DNA of 64,000 nt from Macrothele yani (taxonomy: Eukaryota > Arthropoda > Arachnida > Araneae > Macrothelidae): the NCBI GenBank assembly GCA_039090855.1, contig CM076991.1, positions 104,730,021 through 104,794,020 on the forward strand, read 5' to 3'. The notes beneath the pieces were generated by a model. That model searched no databases and was not told the origin of the DNA. It saw only the letters and a program-made list of their open reading frames with translations. The number at the start of each line of letters is the position of its first letter. Within the stretch, counting starts at the first letter, position 1. The position numbers were made by a program, and so were the translations under genes. Shown here one piece after another: positions 53,037-63,410 of the stretch.

Positions 53037-54148
53037 ATACAGGGTGCATAGAAACGTCCTTTTAGCCTGGAATAACTTGCGAACGGAGAGAGATACAGTT
53101 ATGCAAGTGAGATAACGGTATAGTAAAATGGCAATGCCCAATCGAATGCAACCAATAGCAGCGCCCCTAGTGGCGAAATGCGGAAGTTAGCCATTGCAAA
53201 TCGAAAACAAAAAGTGATAGAGCAAAATTTCCAAATACAAAGTTGTAGAACATCAATTAATTAGTACAAAACGACGTTTGTTTTACACGGATAAGGTAAA
53301 TTGTCGCCTGAATACCCTACAATGTCCGAAATCGATGCGCGACGATTCGAATCTGCATATTCACATTTCGCAAATGTAGCCGTATGCAAATGCAGATTGT
53401 GACGTTGTACCGTAACTACGATATAAAAACCAGTAGCAGGACGTATCCTGATCAGAAGTTTTGGTCTACGTACGCTGTGTGATAAAGGCGAGCTTGGATT
53501 TCTGGGGTTACGTAAAAAATCAGGTTTATGCAACAGCGCCTACAAGTCTGCTGGATCCACGTCGTCGTGTTACAGATGCTTGCAATAGTGTGACACCTTC
53601 CATGCTGAGGAATGTGCATGCAGAGTTGCTTTCACGAATACAAATATGTATCATGGGCAATGACGAACTCTTCGAACATACTCGACATTAACTTTTTATC
53701 ACTGTGCGCCAGTTTTCCTTTTTTGTTTTTGTTTTGTCTGACGTCATCAAACTGTATTGACATACGTACGCATTTATGCAATAAATTGTGTGTATTTGCT
53801 CATAATTATGTTTGTTCCCTTCAAACGTTCACACAAAAGGTCGCGCATCGATTTCGGACATTTTAGGGTATTCAGGAGACAATTTATCTTATTCGTGTAA
53901 AACAACTGTTGTTTTGTACTAATTAAATGAGGCTCTACAGCTTTGTGGTTGGAAATTTTGCTCTATCTGTTTTCGTTTTCGATTTGCAATGGCTACCTTC
54001 CGCATTTCGCCACTAGGGGCGCTGTTATCGGTTGCATTCGATCGGGCGTAGTCTCTTAACTATACCGTTATCTCACTTGCATAACTGTACCTCTCTCTGT
54101 TCGCAAGTTATTCCAGGCTAAAAGGACTTTCCTATGCACCCTGTATAT
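53037..54148. mobile_element. TIR element with roughly 305-bp terminal inverted repeats
   Basis: 53037-53344 and 53840-54148 are reverse complements at close to 90 percent by eye, beginning CAGGGTGCATA. TATA-like sequence lies outside both ends. Each arm holds GCGCCCCTAGTGGCG. Only a short transposase-like fragment remains between the arms. Confidence 0.9.
53461..53691 (+). pseudogene. Tc1/mariner-superfamily transposase C-terminal fragment
   Basis: The frame contains LDFWGYVKNQVYATAPTSLL, RRRVTDACNSVTPSMLRNVH and AELLSRIQICIMGNDELFEH. It matches the end of IS630/mariner-type transposases with 'PLDFFLWGYLKDRVY' and '..H.EHL'; one Leu in the 'FLWGY' motif is missing. All catalytic residues are outside the retained part. 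It identifies the likely family of the enclosing TIR element. Confidence 0.7.
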
Positions 54149-54355
54149 AAAACACACACTTAACATGATGTAAGCATTTTTCCCCTTGACTCTGTTACAT
54201 AACAAAATTCATAGTCTCTGTTTCTACATACCCGCAAAGAACACCTCTCATTCATTATGTTCTAAAGAATGCGTAGTTATGTGTAGACAACTGTACTACA
54301 TAACAATGTCTTACCCTCATTGGTACAATAATTTAGTTCTTTTTTCTTTGATTGA

Positions 54356-54561
54356 AGGACCACCGTGAGCAACTCGATCTGGTATAAGCAGTTAAGCAGT
54401 CACCTGTCCACAATTTAGAGCCACTGGTTCCAGGGAAGGGTGACAGCCAGAGCTGTAAGACTAACACAGCATTCATACTGTATATCCTCTGGTTGGAACG
54501 CGCACACAACACGGACGAATGGTCACAAGCCATCGCTTAGACCAATGCGCCACCGGGGCGG
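54356..54561 (-). repeat. SINE-1 copy, diverged, minus strand
   Basis: Body words GACCACCGTGAGCAACTCGA and CACTGGTTCCAGGGAAGG, and a head ending GGCGCATTGGTCTAAGCG on the minus strand. The B box is destroyed. Confidence 0.8.
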
Positions 54562-54562
54562 A

Positions 54563-55577
54563 ATTTCATTCTTTGAACTTATACATGTATTTCTTTCACA
54601 TCTTCTTCTCACTGTACACCTATTATAGAGACTGTTTGTGGCTATATCTGTGAAAAGGGGCCTGAAATAGTCTTGAATAGCTCCTATCATGTCATCTGTT
54701 TTTTTTATAAACTAAAACCGCGAAAATGTTTTCCAAAAATTTTACTTATTTATTGAAAAAAAAAAAATTCCTTTTCTTTTTAATTCTTCATTCAAAGCTG
54801 TCGTAAAAAATTTCAGGCTATTCCTATAACCAGCCTAATGTGCAGTTTCCACAAAAAAAAAAAAAAAAATTTTCCCTGAGATCAAGGACCTCTTTGCAAT
54901 GAGCATTCTCCCCCCCCCCCTCAATAGTGTGCGGGGCAATACGCTCCTTTTGTCCCGAGCACCATGCCTTAAATTTACGTGAGGACAGTTTCCTTTCAAC
55001 TTCTGCGTCAATATCTTGACAGCGCGTTACTTAAGGAGCATTATTTTCAGATAGTCGTACTCTTTCCCGAGGTTTCCTGAACTTTCGCTGTTTGTTATCT
55101 TTCCTTATTGATCGCAAAGCTTTCCGTGGCTATCGATCACACTCTACATGCAAATTCTCTACACTAATTAAGCTAAACAAAATTACGTTTTTAATCTTAA
55201 GCTGCACGACATATCGGGAGGATTTTATCCACGGACTGGCTGCGCCATCTGTTGGGGGAAAACTCGATAAAGTAGAAAGCGTTCTTATTTGGATACTTAT
55301 TATTTAGAATTTGAAGAGAAATGTTTAAAAATTACTTTTCTGGTTTTGGGTGTTGTTTGGCTCCATCTATGAGAACAGGTAAACGGTTGTGATCCTTTTG
55401 AGATGCGTACCGAGGGACGGATCGATCCACCGAGACAATTTCCAGTGGACCACGCGAGAAGACAGGCGTGACGAGAGGGAGGGGGAGGCGGTGCTGTAGC
55501 CCCGGGGCCCGAGCCCCTGAGGGGGCCCATAGCTCGTTTCTAAAGTTTTTTTTTTCTAATTATTATTTTATGGAGTC
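54563..55577. other. Spacer without recognised gene
   Basis: Homopolymers (A-run 54755-54766, A-run 54853-54869, C-run 54910-54919). A GC-rich tract GGGGCCCGAGCCCC lies near 55503-55516. Confidence 0.5.
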
Positions 55578-55587
55578 CGGATATTTT

Positions 55588-55807
55588 TTTTTTTTTTTTT
55601 TGAGGTTTAACGACCACCGTGAGCAACTCAATGGGCTATAAGCAGCCGCCCGTCCCTAATTTAAGGTCACTGGTTCCAGGGAAGGGAGAGAGCCAGTGCC
55701 GTAAGACAAACACAACATCCATGCCTGACCGGGATTCGAACCCGGACCCCTTACGGACGAATGATCAGAGGCCAGCGCCTTAGACCACTACGCCACCGGG
55801 GCGGCCG
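55588..55807 (-). repeat. SINE-1, full copy with target duplication, minus strand
   Basis: Complete tail, body, B box GGGTTCGAATCCCGG and A box GTGGCGTAGTGGTCTAAGG. GGATATTTT lies at 55579-55587 and 55808-55816, a 9-bp target duplication. Confidence 0.92.
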
Positions 55808-55819
55808 GGATATTTTCAA

Positions 55820-56833
55820 GCTATACCGTCACCAGGGTTGGGAAGTTACGCGTAAAAATGTGTAATTTATGTCATAAATGTACAAATGTAATAAATTCAA
55901 AACTTGCTTTAAATACAAAAAAAAAAAAAAAGCGAAGTGTTACAATGTTACTCGAGTTCCCAAACTAACTGCAGCACGTGCGTGGGTTACCTGCGGCAAA
56001 TCAAACTAGCTCTCCATATTACGTTTTTCATTTCTTTTTTTTCTTTTCCAACGACACGCCGACACCACACATTGGGTTCTCTGTGTTGCTTTGCTACTCA
56101 CCGACACAGATAATTGTGTATGATATACAGCGTTATTGCTGGTCATCAAAGGCTGCAGACAATTTTTATCACGTGGATTTTGTCACTGTTTCCCACCAGT
56201 AGCCGGCATCTTTTGTCTTTTTATTTTATGCTCAACCCATTATTTTCTCATTGCGGCAACTTTTATAAATAAATATAGTGTCTTTGCGCGTAATTCCGAC
56301 TTCGTTTATGTTCCTTTGTTCCGATGAAGTCATTTTGTTCACAGCGCCATCTAAAAGAGAAAACATAAAATTTAATGTTTACTTATGAGAACGCTTTGTA
56401 GATACTTTCCCAGAGGCCGCATCTTTAGACGTATATTACACTCTAAAAAATGAAAGGTGAAAAATGTGATGATTTTGAAAAAGTACTAAGAAAAATAAGA
56501 ACGTCTGTCGGTAGATGGCGTTCAAGAGTTTTCTGAGAAAACTTTTGTCGAAAGGGAGGGTTCGAGGGTTTGTTTACGGAGGACAGAATATGAAAAATTA
56601 GCCACCGCAAAAAAAAAAAAAAAGATTGAAGTGTTGTAACCGGTCGGGCTGTCGGGAAGTAGGAGAATGGCGGGTGGGGGTAGGGGGGTAGGTAAGTGAG
56701 GAAACGGAAATATGGATTATGTGGTTAGTGGAAGAGCCGAGGTGGGGGAGCCCGGAGATTTTATTGCACTGGGGCCCGAGCTCGCTCTCCACGGCTCAAG
56801 AGGCCCACTTGCTCCTTTTCTTTTTCCTTCTTC
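55820..56833. other. Spacer without recognised gene
   Basis: Two A-runs and a G-rich stretch (56665-56690). Short ORFs without motifs. Confidence 0.5.
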
Positions 56834-56836
56834 CTT

Positions 56837-57052
56837 TTTTTAATTGGTTATTTAACGACCACAGTGAGCAATGCAAAGGGTTATAAGCAGTCGTCCGTCC
56901 TTAATTTAGTGCCACTGGTTTCAAGGAAGGCTAAGAGCCAGTACCGTAAGATAAACACAACATCCATGCCTCACCGGGATCCGCACCCGGACCCATCTCG
57001 GACGAATGGTCATAAGTCAGCGCTCAAACCATGTGTCACCGGGGGCGGCCTG
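56837..57052 (-). repeat. SINE-1 copy, diverged, minus strand
   Basis: AACGACCACAGTGAGCAATG, CTGGTTTCAAGGAAGG, AACACAACATCCATGCCTCA, B box altered to GGGTGCGGATCC, head near 57030-57052. Confidence 0.82.
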
Positions 57053-57180
57053 CATTTTTTGAAAGGAAAGAATTTTAATACTTGTGAATAATAATCCATA
57101 ACTTCATTTTAGACTTTTCTGTCTGAAAAGTTATTTCCTAAAGAAAAAATAAAATTTTCCTTTCATCTTGTATATGGCGT

Positions 57181-57345
57181 ATAACGAAGTAAATTTCTCC
57201 GGTATGTTTGGTCTACGCCGGGCGGGATTCGAACCCGAGTCCGCTTATTCCGGAACACGTCGTTCTACCAACTAAGCTACGCAGATGTTCATTCTGACTC
57301 ATATCTGCCTTTATGTCGTGTGCGTCCTGCTGGCAGGTACGTCAC
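57181..57345 (-). repeat. Rt5 copy 2
   Basis: Tail ATAACGAAGTAAATTTCTCC, tRNA-like core at 57211-57285 with B box GGGTTCGAATCCCG, leader GACGCACACGACATAAAGGC and GTGACGTACCTGCCAGCAGG on the minus strand. Confidence 0.82.
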
Positions 57346-57611
57346 ATATTCCCCCCCGAAAGAGGGCCGGAGGCATGGCCCACGGGTCAGCCGTGACCAT
57401 GAATCGCCGCAGCCAGCCATCCATCCACTGTAGAACGTGCACTTGAGAACTCCCAGTCAATCCGGTGTGTGGAATGCAACGTCACACACATTTATTTTTC
57501 GAAGCGCTGGAGAAGGGATTCTCTGATTTTTCCTATCTCGCGGTGTGGAAATAACATCACACCATTGCGAGATTTTGAACGGTCGGGTCATCCGGATAGT
57601 TCGGGCGCCAT

Positions 57612-57772
57612 TATAACGAAGTAAATTTCTCCGTCATTTCTGTCCACGCCAGGATTCGAACCCGGATCCCCTCATTCCGGAATAAGTCACTCTACCAATT
57701 GAGCTACGCGGACGTTCATTCTGACTGCTATCTGCCATTATGTCGTGTGCGTCCTGCTCGCAGGTACGTCAC
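57612..57772 (-). repeat. Rt5 copy 3
   Basis: Same order as copies 1 and 2. The tRNA-like core (57711-57640, minus strand) has GTCCGCGTAGCTCAATTGGT and TTCGAATC intact, and its acceptor stem pairs with CGTGGAC. The direct spacing to copy 2 is about 430 bp. Confidence 0.85.
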
Positions 57773-57773
57773 A

Positions 57774-58310
57774 GGCGTTTGCCGTGAATATGTATATGAG
57801 AAAAGCACCGTCGGGCCACGCATGCTCTTATAAATTAATGAAACTAACTACAGTTAGACGTAAGTCGTTGTACTCGGAACCCTGGGTCGTTGGTATGCTC
57901 TACTCTCCTTTCCCAATTTTGAAGAAGACACTAGTACATACTGTGATGGTTCATCATCTACGCCTCCTTATCTACAGAGTGACACAGAGCACAAAACGAT
58001 TCTCCCGCAGAGGTATTTCGAATCTTATGCTTATACAGATTTATCTTGAACGACACAAATGTTTTTCGGTACTTTTTATGAGTTAAAAGTTTGGGTTGTC
58101 TTAGAAAAGGGGTCCACTCAAGTAGAATAAGTTAATACCATTTCTCAGTAGGCGATAAGGGACCAAATAAATGTAAAACTTAATTACCGTATATTACGAC
58201 GTATAAAAGACGGGGCTTTTTTTCTTCAGAAGTACAGGGCTCGTCTTATCCACCATACAGACTTATCTATTGATTGGTCATTGAAATTTCTCAATGGGAA
58301 AAAAATATGT
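57774..58310. other. Spacer without recognised gene
   Basis: The 113-codon frame at 57745-58086 begins inside Rt5 and shows no domain. Confidence 0.5.
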
Positions 58311-58311
58311 G

Positions 58312-59249
58312 CACTGAGGTGCCAAAAGTCATGGGACAGCAGTATGCAAATTTTTAATTGGCGATGTCGTCGTATAAAGGCTTCGACGCATGGCACGATA
58401 TTTATCAGTTGCGAATTATAATCTAATGCGTCAGATTGAACAACCGCCAGTAGGATTATGGCAAGCTGTCGTGAATTATCGGAGTTTGAACGTGACATGG
58501 TAGTGGGAGCCAGACGCATGGGACATTCAATTTCCGAAGTTGTGCGGACATTCAACATTCCTCGATCCACGGTGTCGCTTGTGAACACATTAACTGGACC
58601 CTGGGTGACTGGCAACATGTGGTGTGGTCCGATGAGTCACGCTTCCAGTTGTTACGAGCTGATGATAGGGTTGGGGTGTGGCGCAGACTCCATGTGGCCA
58701 TGGACCAAGCTGTCAACAAGGCAATGTGCAAGGTACTGGTGGTTCCATACATGTGGGGGGTGTCTTTATGTGGCACGGTTCGGGTCCTCTGGTCCTCGTA
58801 AACACGTAATTAACCGGTAATCGCTTTGTTGCTCTGCTCGGTGACTGTTTGTAGCTTTTCATGGACTTCATGTACTCCAACAACGACGAGATTTTCCAGG
58901 CGGGCAATGCACCATGTCATCGGGCCCAAGATGTCCAAAATTGATTTGAGGAACATTCTGGACAGTTCCGTCGGATGGTGTAGCCACTACGTTCGCCCGA
59001 CATGAACTCAATAGAGCACTCATGGGACGTGCTGGGAAGGTCCATTCGCACCTAAGATCTGGCATCTACAAATACCAGGGAACTGTGGCCGGCTGTTCAA
59101 CATCTCTTCAGAAGTCTTTTTGGCTCAATAACTCTTTAGAAGTCATCTGGTCACTTGTGGAATCGGTGCCCCGTCGAGTTGCTGCACTTCACTGGGTTAG
59201 AGGAGGTCCTACACTAGGTACGTATCTCATGACTTCTGGCAATTCAGTG
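58312..59249 (+). pseudogene. Tc1-H element with internal deletion
   Basis: Ends CACTGAGGTGCCAAAAGTCA (left) and CACTGAATTGCCAGAAGTCA (right, inward; TA follows). The frame from ATG 58458 gives ELSEFERDMVVGARRMGHSI and a helix-turn-helix to FNIPRSTVS. It then jumps to HWTLGDWQHVVWSDESRFQL (first Asp, another frame), so the second DNA-binding part is deleted. Later FQAGNAPCHRAQDVQN (second catalytic Asp lost: AGN for QDN) and SPDMNSIEHSWDVLGRSI (Glu). About 940 bp in all. Confidence 0.88.
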
Positions 59250-59250
59250 T

Positions 59251-59788
59251 ATGACAGACATGTATTCCGAAAGCGTAAGAAACTTAAGATTCTTTCACTA
59301 AAAACTTACTTAAAAGCTGCTATAACGGATGCTTCCGCTTGCCAGAAACACCATTGAAATCGCCATGACCGATATGAGTGGCAGCTGTTAATAGCATCCT
59401 CATCGCGACCCCTCGAAGACCAGGTGGGGGACATTTGCGCTTGGTTTTGCAAAGCCACCAGAAGTTCAATGAGTTCACCGAATTTATGTCTCTACGATAA
59501 AACCTTTGAAACATGTTGGTGATTGCCTAGTGACAATCGTGTTGACAGGCGGCGACGCTTGCGCTTTAAGAACAACAACGACCACCAGCTAGGAAAGTTT
59601 TTTTTCTTTCTGTCTTTCTTTCTTTTCATTTCTTTTCTTTTTTTTATCGCCCCGTCAGTGGATCCTGAAGCTGCGTCAGCCCTAAATCTGGGAATCGCAG
59701 AATCACAATCCACTCGACACCCCCTTGGTTCCCAATATTACGCCGGGTGAACCCAAATCGGAACCCGCCCGATAATACCTGGCGAGAA
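59251..59788. other. Spacer without recognised gene
   Basis: CT/T-rich tract at about 59597-59646. No motif in the short ORFs. Confidence 0.5.
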
Positions 59789-59789
59789 A

Positions 59790-60460
59790 CCGTGAAATAT
59801 TTTAAGAAGAAAATATTCCGAAAAGGTTTACCGACGTGAGTGGCATTGGTTCAGGAAAGAATTTTTTCAATCCAGATTTTAGAAGCTCATATTTTATGGC
59901 AAATATATCAGAAGCAAAAATTTAACACTTACCCTGTTGGCCAAACTATTCTTTACCAAAAATTAAAAATTATATGTAAAAGATATTCCAATAGGGGCAG
60001 TATCCGCTGAAGAAATAATATTTCAAATCGGACTTTTAGAAGAAGAAATATCGGGAAAAACGTAATTTATTTTTACGCCCCTTTGCGGGAAATCTATGCT
60101 TAACTTGAAAAAGCGAGTATACCTAAAATACTCTTTGACATAACCGGAATCGAAAGATAAAATAATTTTTTCCAATCGGATGTTTAGAATCAAATGTATG
60201 GAATAAAATGTGTTTTGAAATCGGTATGATCTGCATTTACGTCCTGTAGCGGCCAAACTGTACAGCGTAAAGAAACAAAAACAAAAACGAAATGAAGGAT
60301 CGGCATTTGCATATTTCAAGCTTCCCAATGCAAAAAGAAATTTTCAAATCGGACTAATAGTTACAGAGATATGGTGTCTTCAGACAGACGGACGGATGGA
60401 CAAATCGATAACATAAGCACGATCTTTTTTTACGAAAGACGTGCTAAAAATAGCACATTA
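59790..60460 (-). repeat. 150-bp tandem family, copy 3, partial and inverted
   Basis: The minus strand repeats the opening of copy 1 (TTTAGCACGTCTTTCGTAAA, ATCCGTCCGTCTGTCTG, GAAGCTTGAAATATGC), then about four units, with motif versions CCGCAAAGGGGCG and GGCCAACAGGGTAAG. 3' truncated. Confidence 0.82.
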
Positions 60461-60484
60461 GCGACTTTTTATGCAATATTGTCA

Positions 60485-60712
60485 TCTAATGCACATGATG
60501 CGATATGATGTACAACAATATGCATATCAACACAACAGGGAAAAGTTACTTTTGAATGTGGTAAGTGACCTCTAGTAGGAGGTGTGGCCCCCTCGAACGG
60601 ATAAGACCGCTGCACTCATGTGTGGCATGGAAATGATGATGAGGTTATCGAGGAGGATTTATGGATATCTTCGCCACGCCTCCATGAAGCCAGTCTGCAA
60701 TTCACGAAGAGT
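60485..60712 (-). pseudogene. Tc1-like transposase C-terminal scrap
   Basis: The minus-strand frame reads LRELQTGFMEAWRRYP, a stop, ILLDNLIIISMPHMSAAVLS and VRGGHTSY before a stop. This is the usual Tc1 C-terminus ('LR..L...W..IP...I..L..SMP.R..A...ARGG.T.Y'). Nothing else of the element is visible. Confidence 0.7.
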
Positions 60713-60737
60713 CAACGGAGGTGCCAGTCATCGATGA

Positions 60738-60835
60738 GATGGCGCAGTGGTCTAACCGCTAGTTTCTGATAATTCGTTCGAGATGGATCCCCATTCGAAT
60801 CCCGGTGATGAATGGATGTTGTGTTTGTCTTATAC
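60738..60835 (+). repeat. SINE-1 head, partial
   Basis: GATGGCGCAGTGGTCTAACC (A box), CATTCGAATCCCGG (B box) and GGATGTTGTGTTTGTCTTA, then an abrupt end. Confidence 0.8.
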
Positions 60836-61078
60836 TACAGTCAAAATAGCGTTTTCAGCGAAAGTAATTCCCACAAAGATAATTTTTAGTAGAGACGTTC
60901 TGTAAGTCAACCTTACAACACACAAGAAAGTCCTGGTCAATCCGAGTTAAGCTTTCGTCGCCATCTTGGAAAAATGGCGGCCGAAATTAGATTTCCTCAT
61001 TTTATGGTAAAACTATGCGTTGTAATGCTAAAAAATACAAATAAAAATTATTTGAATATTAATTGGCAACATGTCATC

Positions 61079-61171
61079 ATGAAGTTTGCATTTCTTTTAC
61101 TGTTTTATGTTTTTCTGCTCTCAGCAGTTGGCAGCACAGATGACGGATCGGGTGGTGGGAAGTACAATTAG
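61079..61171 (+). CDS. Short ORF with a signal-peptide-like N-terminus, doubtful
   Basis: ATG 61079 encodes 30 residues beginning MKFAFLLLFYVFLLSAVGS, a good secretion-signal pattern with a cleavage-like AVGS, then TDDGSGGGKYN and a stop. It is in frame with an upstream ATG at 60974. No family is known to me. The position just ahead of the unknown protein frame may be chance. Confidence 0.2.
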   Translation: MKFAFLLLFYVFLLSAVGSTDDGSGGGKYN

Positions 61172-61329
61172 TAGAGTGAAAGAAGCCCACAGGTGCGATT
61201 ACACAGTGTACGAAAACAGGACATTTATTAAACAGGATACTAGAAGCCACTATCTCAGTTTACATGATGGATATTACCGAAAAATAATTTGTTTGCGAAA
61301 CCGATCTATCGGTAGCACAATGTGCAACC

Positions 61330-62684
61330 GTTAAAACGGGAATTGTAACCATTAGAAATTCCAGTATGAATAGAAGAGATGGAAAGCATCTGAAATTAGA
61401 AGGTGTTGACGCTGTACAATTTCATGTAAAGTGTCGAAAAGATTATATTAGATTAGACTCCATTAAAGCTGTTCAGAAGAAGGTAGAGGTTGGCCCAGTT
61501 GTATCGCCATTAAAATCAAAATTAAGATCAGCGGTCGAGGTGACAAAATTCAATTTTCGCACCTCTTGCTTATTTTGCGAAGAAGTTTGTAGTGAAGCAG
61601 ATGAGAAGAAAAAAAAGTTTTCCACCCGACGGAAAATAGGTCTTGTTTCTACTTTACCATCTCTAACTGCAGTAATGAAACAAGTAGGTGAAAGAAGTGA
61701 TGAACGGAGCAAAGAAGTACGACTTCGTGTAACGGGAATATCCGATCTTGTGGCCCAAGAAGCGAGATATCATCATGATTGATCAACGAGTTATTTTAAA
61801 TTCAACCAATCAAGTGGGAAAGGTAGAGGACGTCCTGAAGACGTACATCAAGCCTCGACGTTTGAACAACTCTGTTTAAATATCAAAAATTCCGATGACT
61901 GTCAATTCATAATTTCTGAATTGTCACATTTAATGGGGGAATATGCCCTCTCTGACAAGTGGTTGAAGATTAAATTAGAGGTAAAATATGACGACCAGAT
62001 AATCATAAAAATTGGAATGCGTTTTAAACCTTCCGTTGTATGCTTCCGAGGAGTAAGCCATAAAATATTGAAGCAGTCATATTATAGTGAAAGAGAAAAA
62101 ATCCTGAAAATGAAAGACTGAGGATATTTATGGCGGTTGCAGTCATAATTAGAACAGATATAAAATCAAAAGTTCTAGAAATAGACACCTACACTAGTAG
62201 TGGCGATTTTATGGACGATGTAGTTGATGTTATTCCTGTCTCTTTACAAATGTTTTCGAAGCATTTGATAACTGGAAAAGAAAACGACGACTTCGAAGGT
62301 TGAAGGAAGGAAATGTGTTTACACTACTCAAGCAATTATATCAGCTGTCAGACCAGGAAGTTTCATTTCACCCATCCAATTGGGTCTAGGTACGTATATA
62401 TTTGCACAGGAAATATGGTTTCCCGCCTTCTGGTAGATGCTACATCTCATCTTTGCTGCTGCTCGTCTTGCTACGACGTGAAGATGTATGAAGCATCAAT
62501 CGTAATGAATCAGCATACTCCTAGCCTATCGGGAGTGTTTTCCCAATTCGTATATGGTAGTACAGACTTTGATGTCCGGACAGTTGATGGACACAATACT
62601 TTCCATTGCATGGGTGGAATACGATGTCTAACTGCAACAAATATCATCCCTAGCAGCCAACCGGTGACGATAGAGAGAGTGTGA
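61330..62684 (+). pseudogene. Broken member of an unnamed Cys/His-rich animal protein family
   Basis: Frame one: DAVQFHVKCRKDYIRLDS (His-x2-Cys), then TSCLFCEEVCSEADEKKKKF (Cys-x2-Cys), KEVRLRVTGISDLVAQEARY and HHD followed by TGA (61780-61782), where this family usually has Cys. The same frame then continues with GRPEDVHQASTFEQLCLNIK, DDCQFIISELSHLMGEYALS and LKIKLEVKYDDQIIIKIGM. After frameshifts near 62115, 62300 and 62415 come EIDTYTSSGDFMDDVVDVIP, TTQAIISAVRPGSFISPIQL and FVYGSTDFDVRTVDGHNTFH with CMGGIRC. I recognise this motif order from uncharacterised multicopy arthropod, mollusc and cnidarian proteins but know no function. A mobile origin is likely. Confidence 0.6.
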
Positions 62685-63053
62685 ATTGACAGTCATCGGA
62701 ATTTGCGATACGTAAACAGAGTTATTCAAACGTCGAGGCTTGATGGACGTCTTCAGGACGTCCTCTACCTTTTCCACTTGATTGTTTGAATTTAAAATAA
62801 CTCGTTGATCAATCATGATGATATCTCGCTTCTTCGGCCACAAGATCGGATATTCCCATAACACGAAATCGTACTTCTTTGCTCCGTTCCTTACTTCTTT
62901 CTCTTACTTGTTTCATTACTGCAGTTAGAGATGGTAAAGTAGAAACATGACCTGTTTTCCGTCGTCTGGCAAACTTTTTTTCTTCTCATGTGCTTCACTA
63001 CAAACTTCTTCGCAAAATAAGCAAGAGGTGCGAAAATTGAATTTTGTCACCTC

Positions 63054-63152
63054 GACCGCTGATCTTAATTTTGATTTTAATGGCGATACAACTGGGCTAA
63101 CTTTGACCGCTGATCTTAATTTTGATTTAAATGGCGATACAACTGGGCCAAC
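63054..63152 (-). repeat. 49-bp tandem duplication in the right arm
   Basis: GACCGCTGATCTTAATTTTG followed by ATTTTAATGGCGATACAACT occurs twice in a row (63054 and 63104). The left arm (61495-61545) has it once. Confidence 0.93.
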
Positions 63153-63410
63153 CTCTATCTTCTTCTGAGTAGCTTCAATGGAGTCTAATCTAGTACAATC
63201 TTTTCCACACTTTACATGAACTTGTACAGTGTTAACACCTTCTAATTACAGATGCTTTCCATCTCTTCTATTCACATTAGAATTTCTAATGGTTACAATT
63301 CCCTTTTCAACGTTACACATCGTGCTACCGATAGATCGGTTTCGCAAACAAATTATTTTTCGGTAATATCCATCATGTTAACTGAGATAGTGGCTTCTAG
63401 TATCCTGTAT

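Larger units (their letters stand above)
61232..63408. repeat. Large inverted duplication around the unknown gene
   Basis: The left arm 61232-61909 and right arm 62682-63408 are reverse complements over nearly their whole length (for example GATCAACGAGTTATTTTAAA at 61783 and its complement near 62800). The 772-bp spacer continues the same coding sequence. The right arm has an extra 49-bp tandem copy. Confidence 0.95.

Noticed and set aside
5602..60835. Functional tRNA genes at the many A-box/B-box pairs
   Set aside because: Each lies at the head of a repeated element with a shared body and often a polyA tail; stems and anticodon loops are imperfect. They are SINE or repeat heads.
61086..61334. 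82-codon ORF before the unknown gene
   Set aside because: The family motifs continue in a different frame (DLSVAQCATVKTGIVT upstream of 61366), so this frame is not the coding one.
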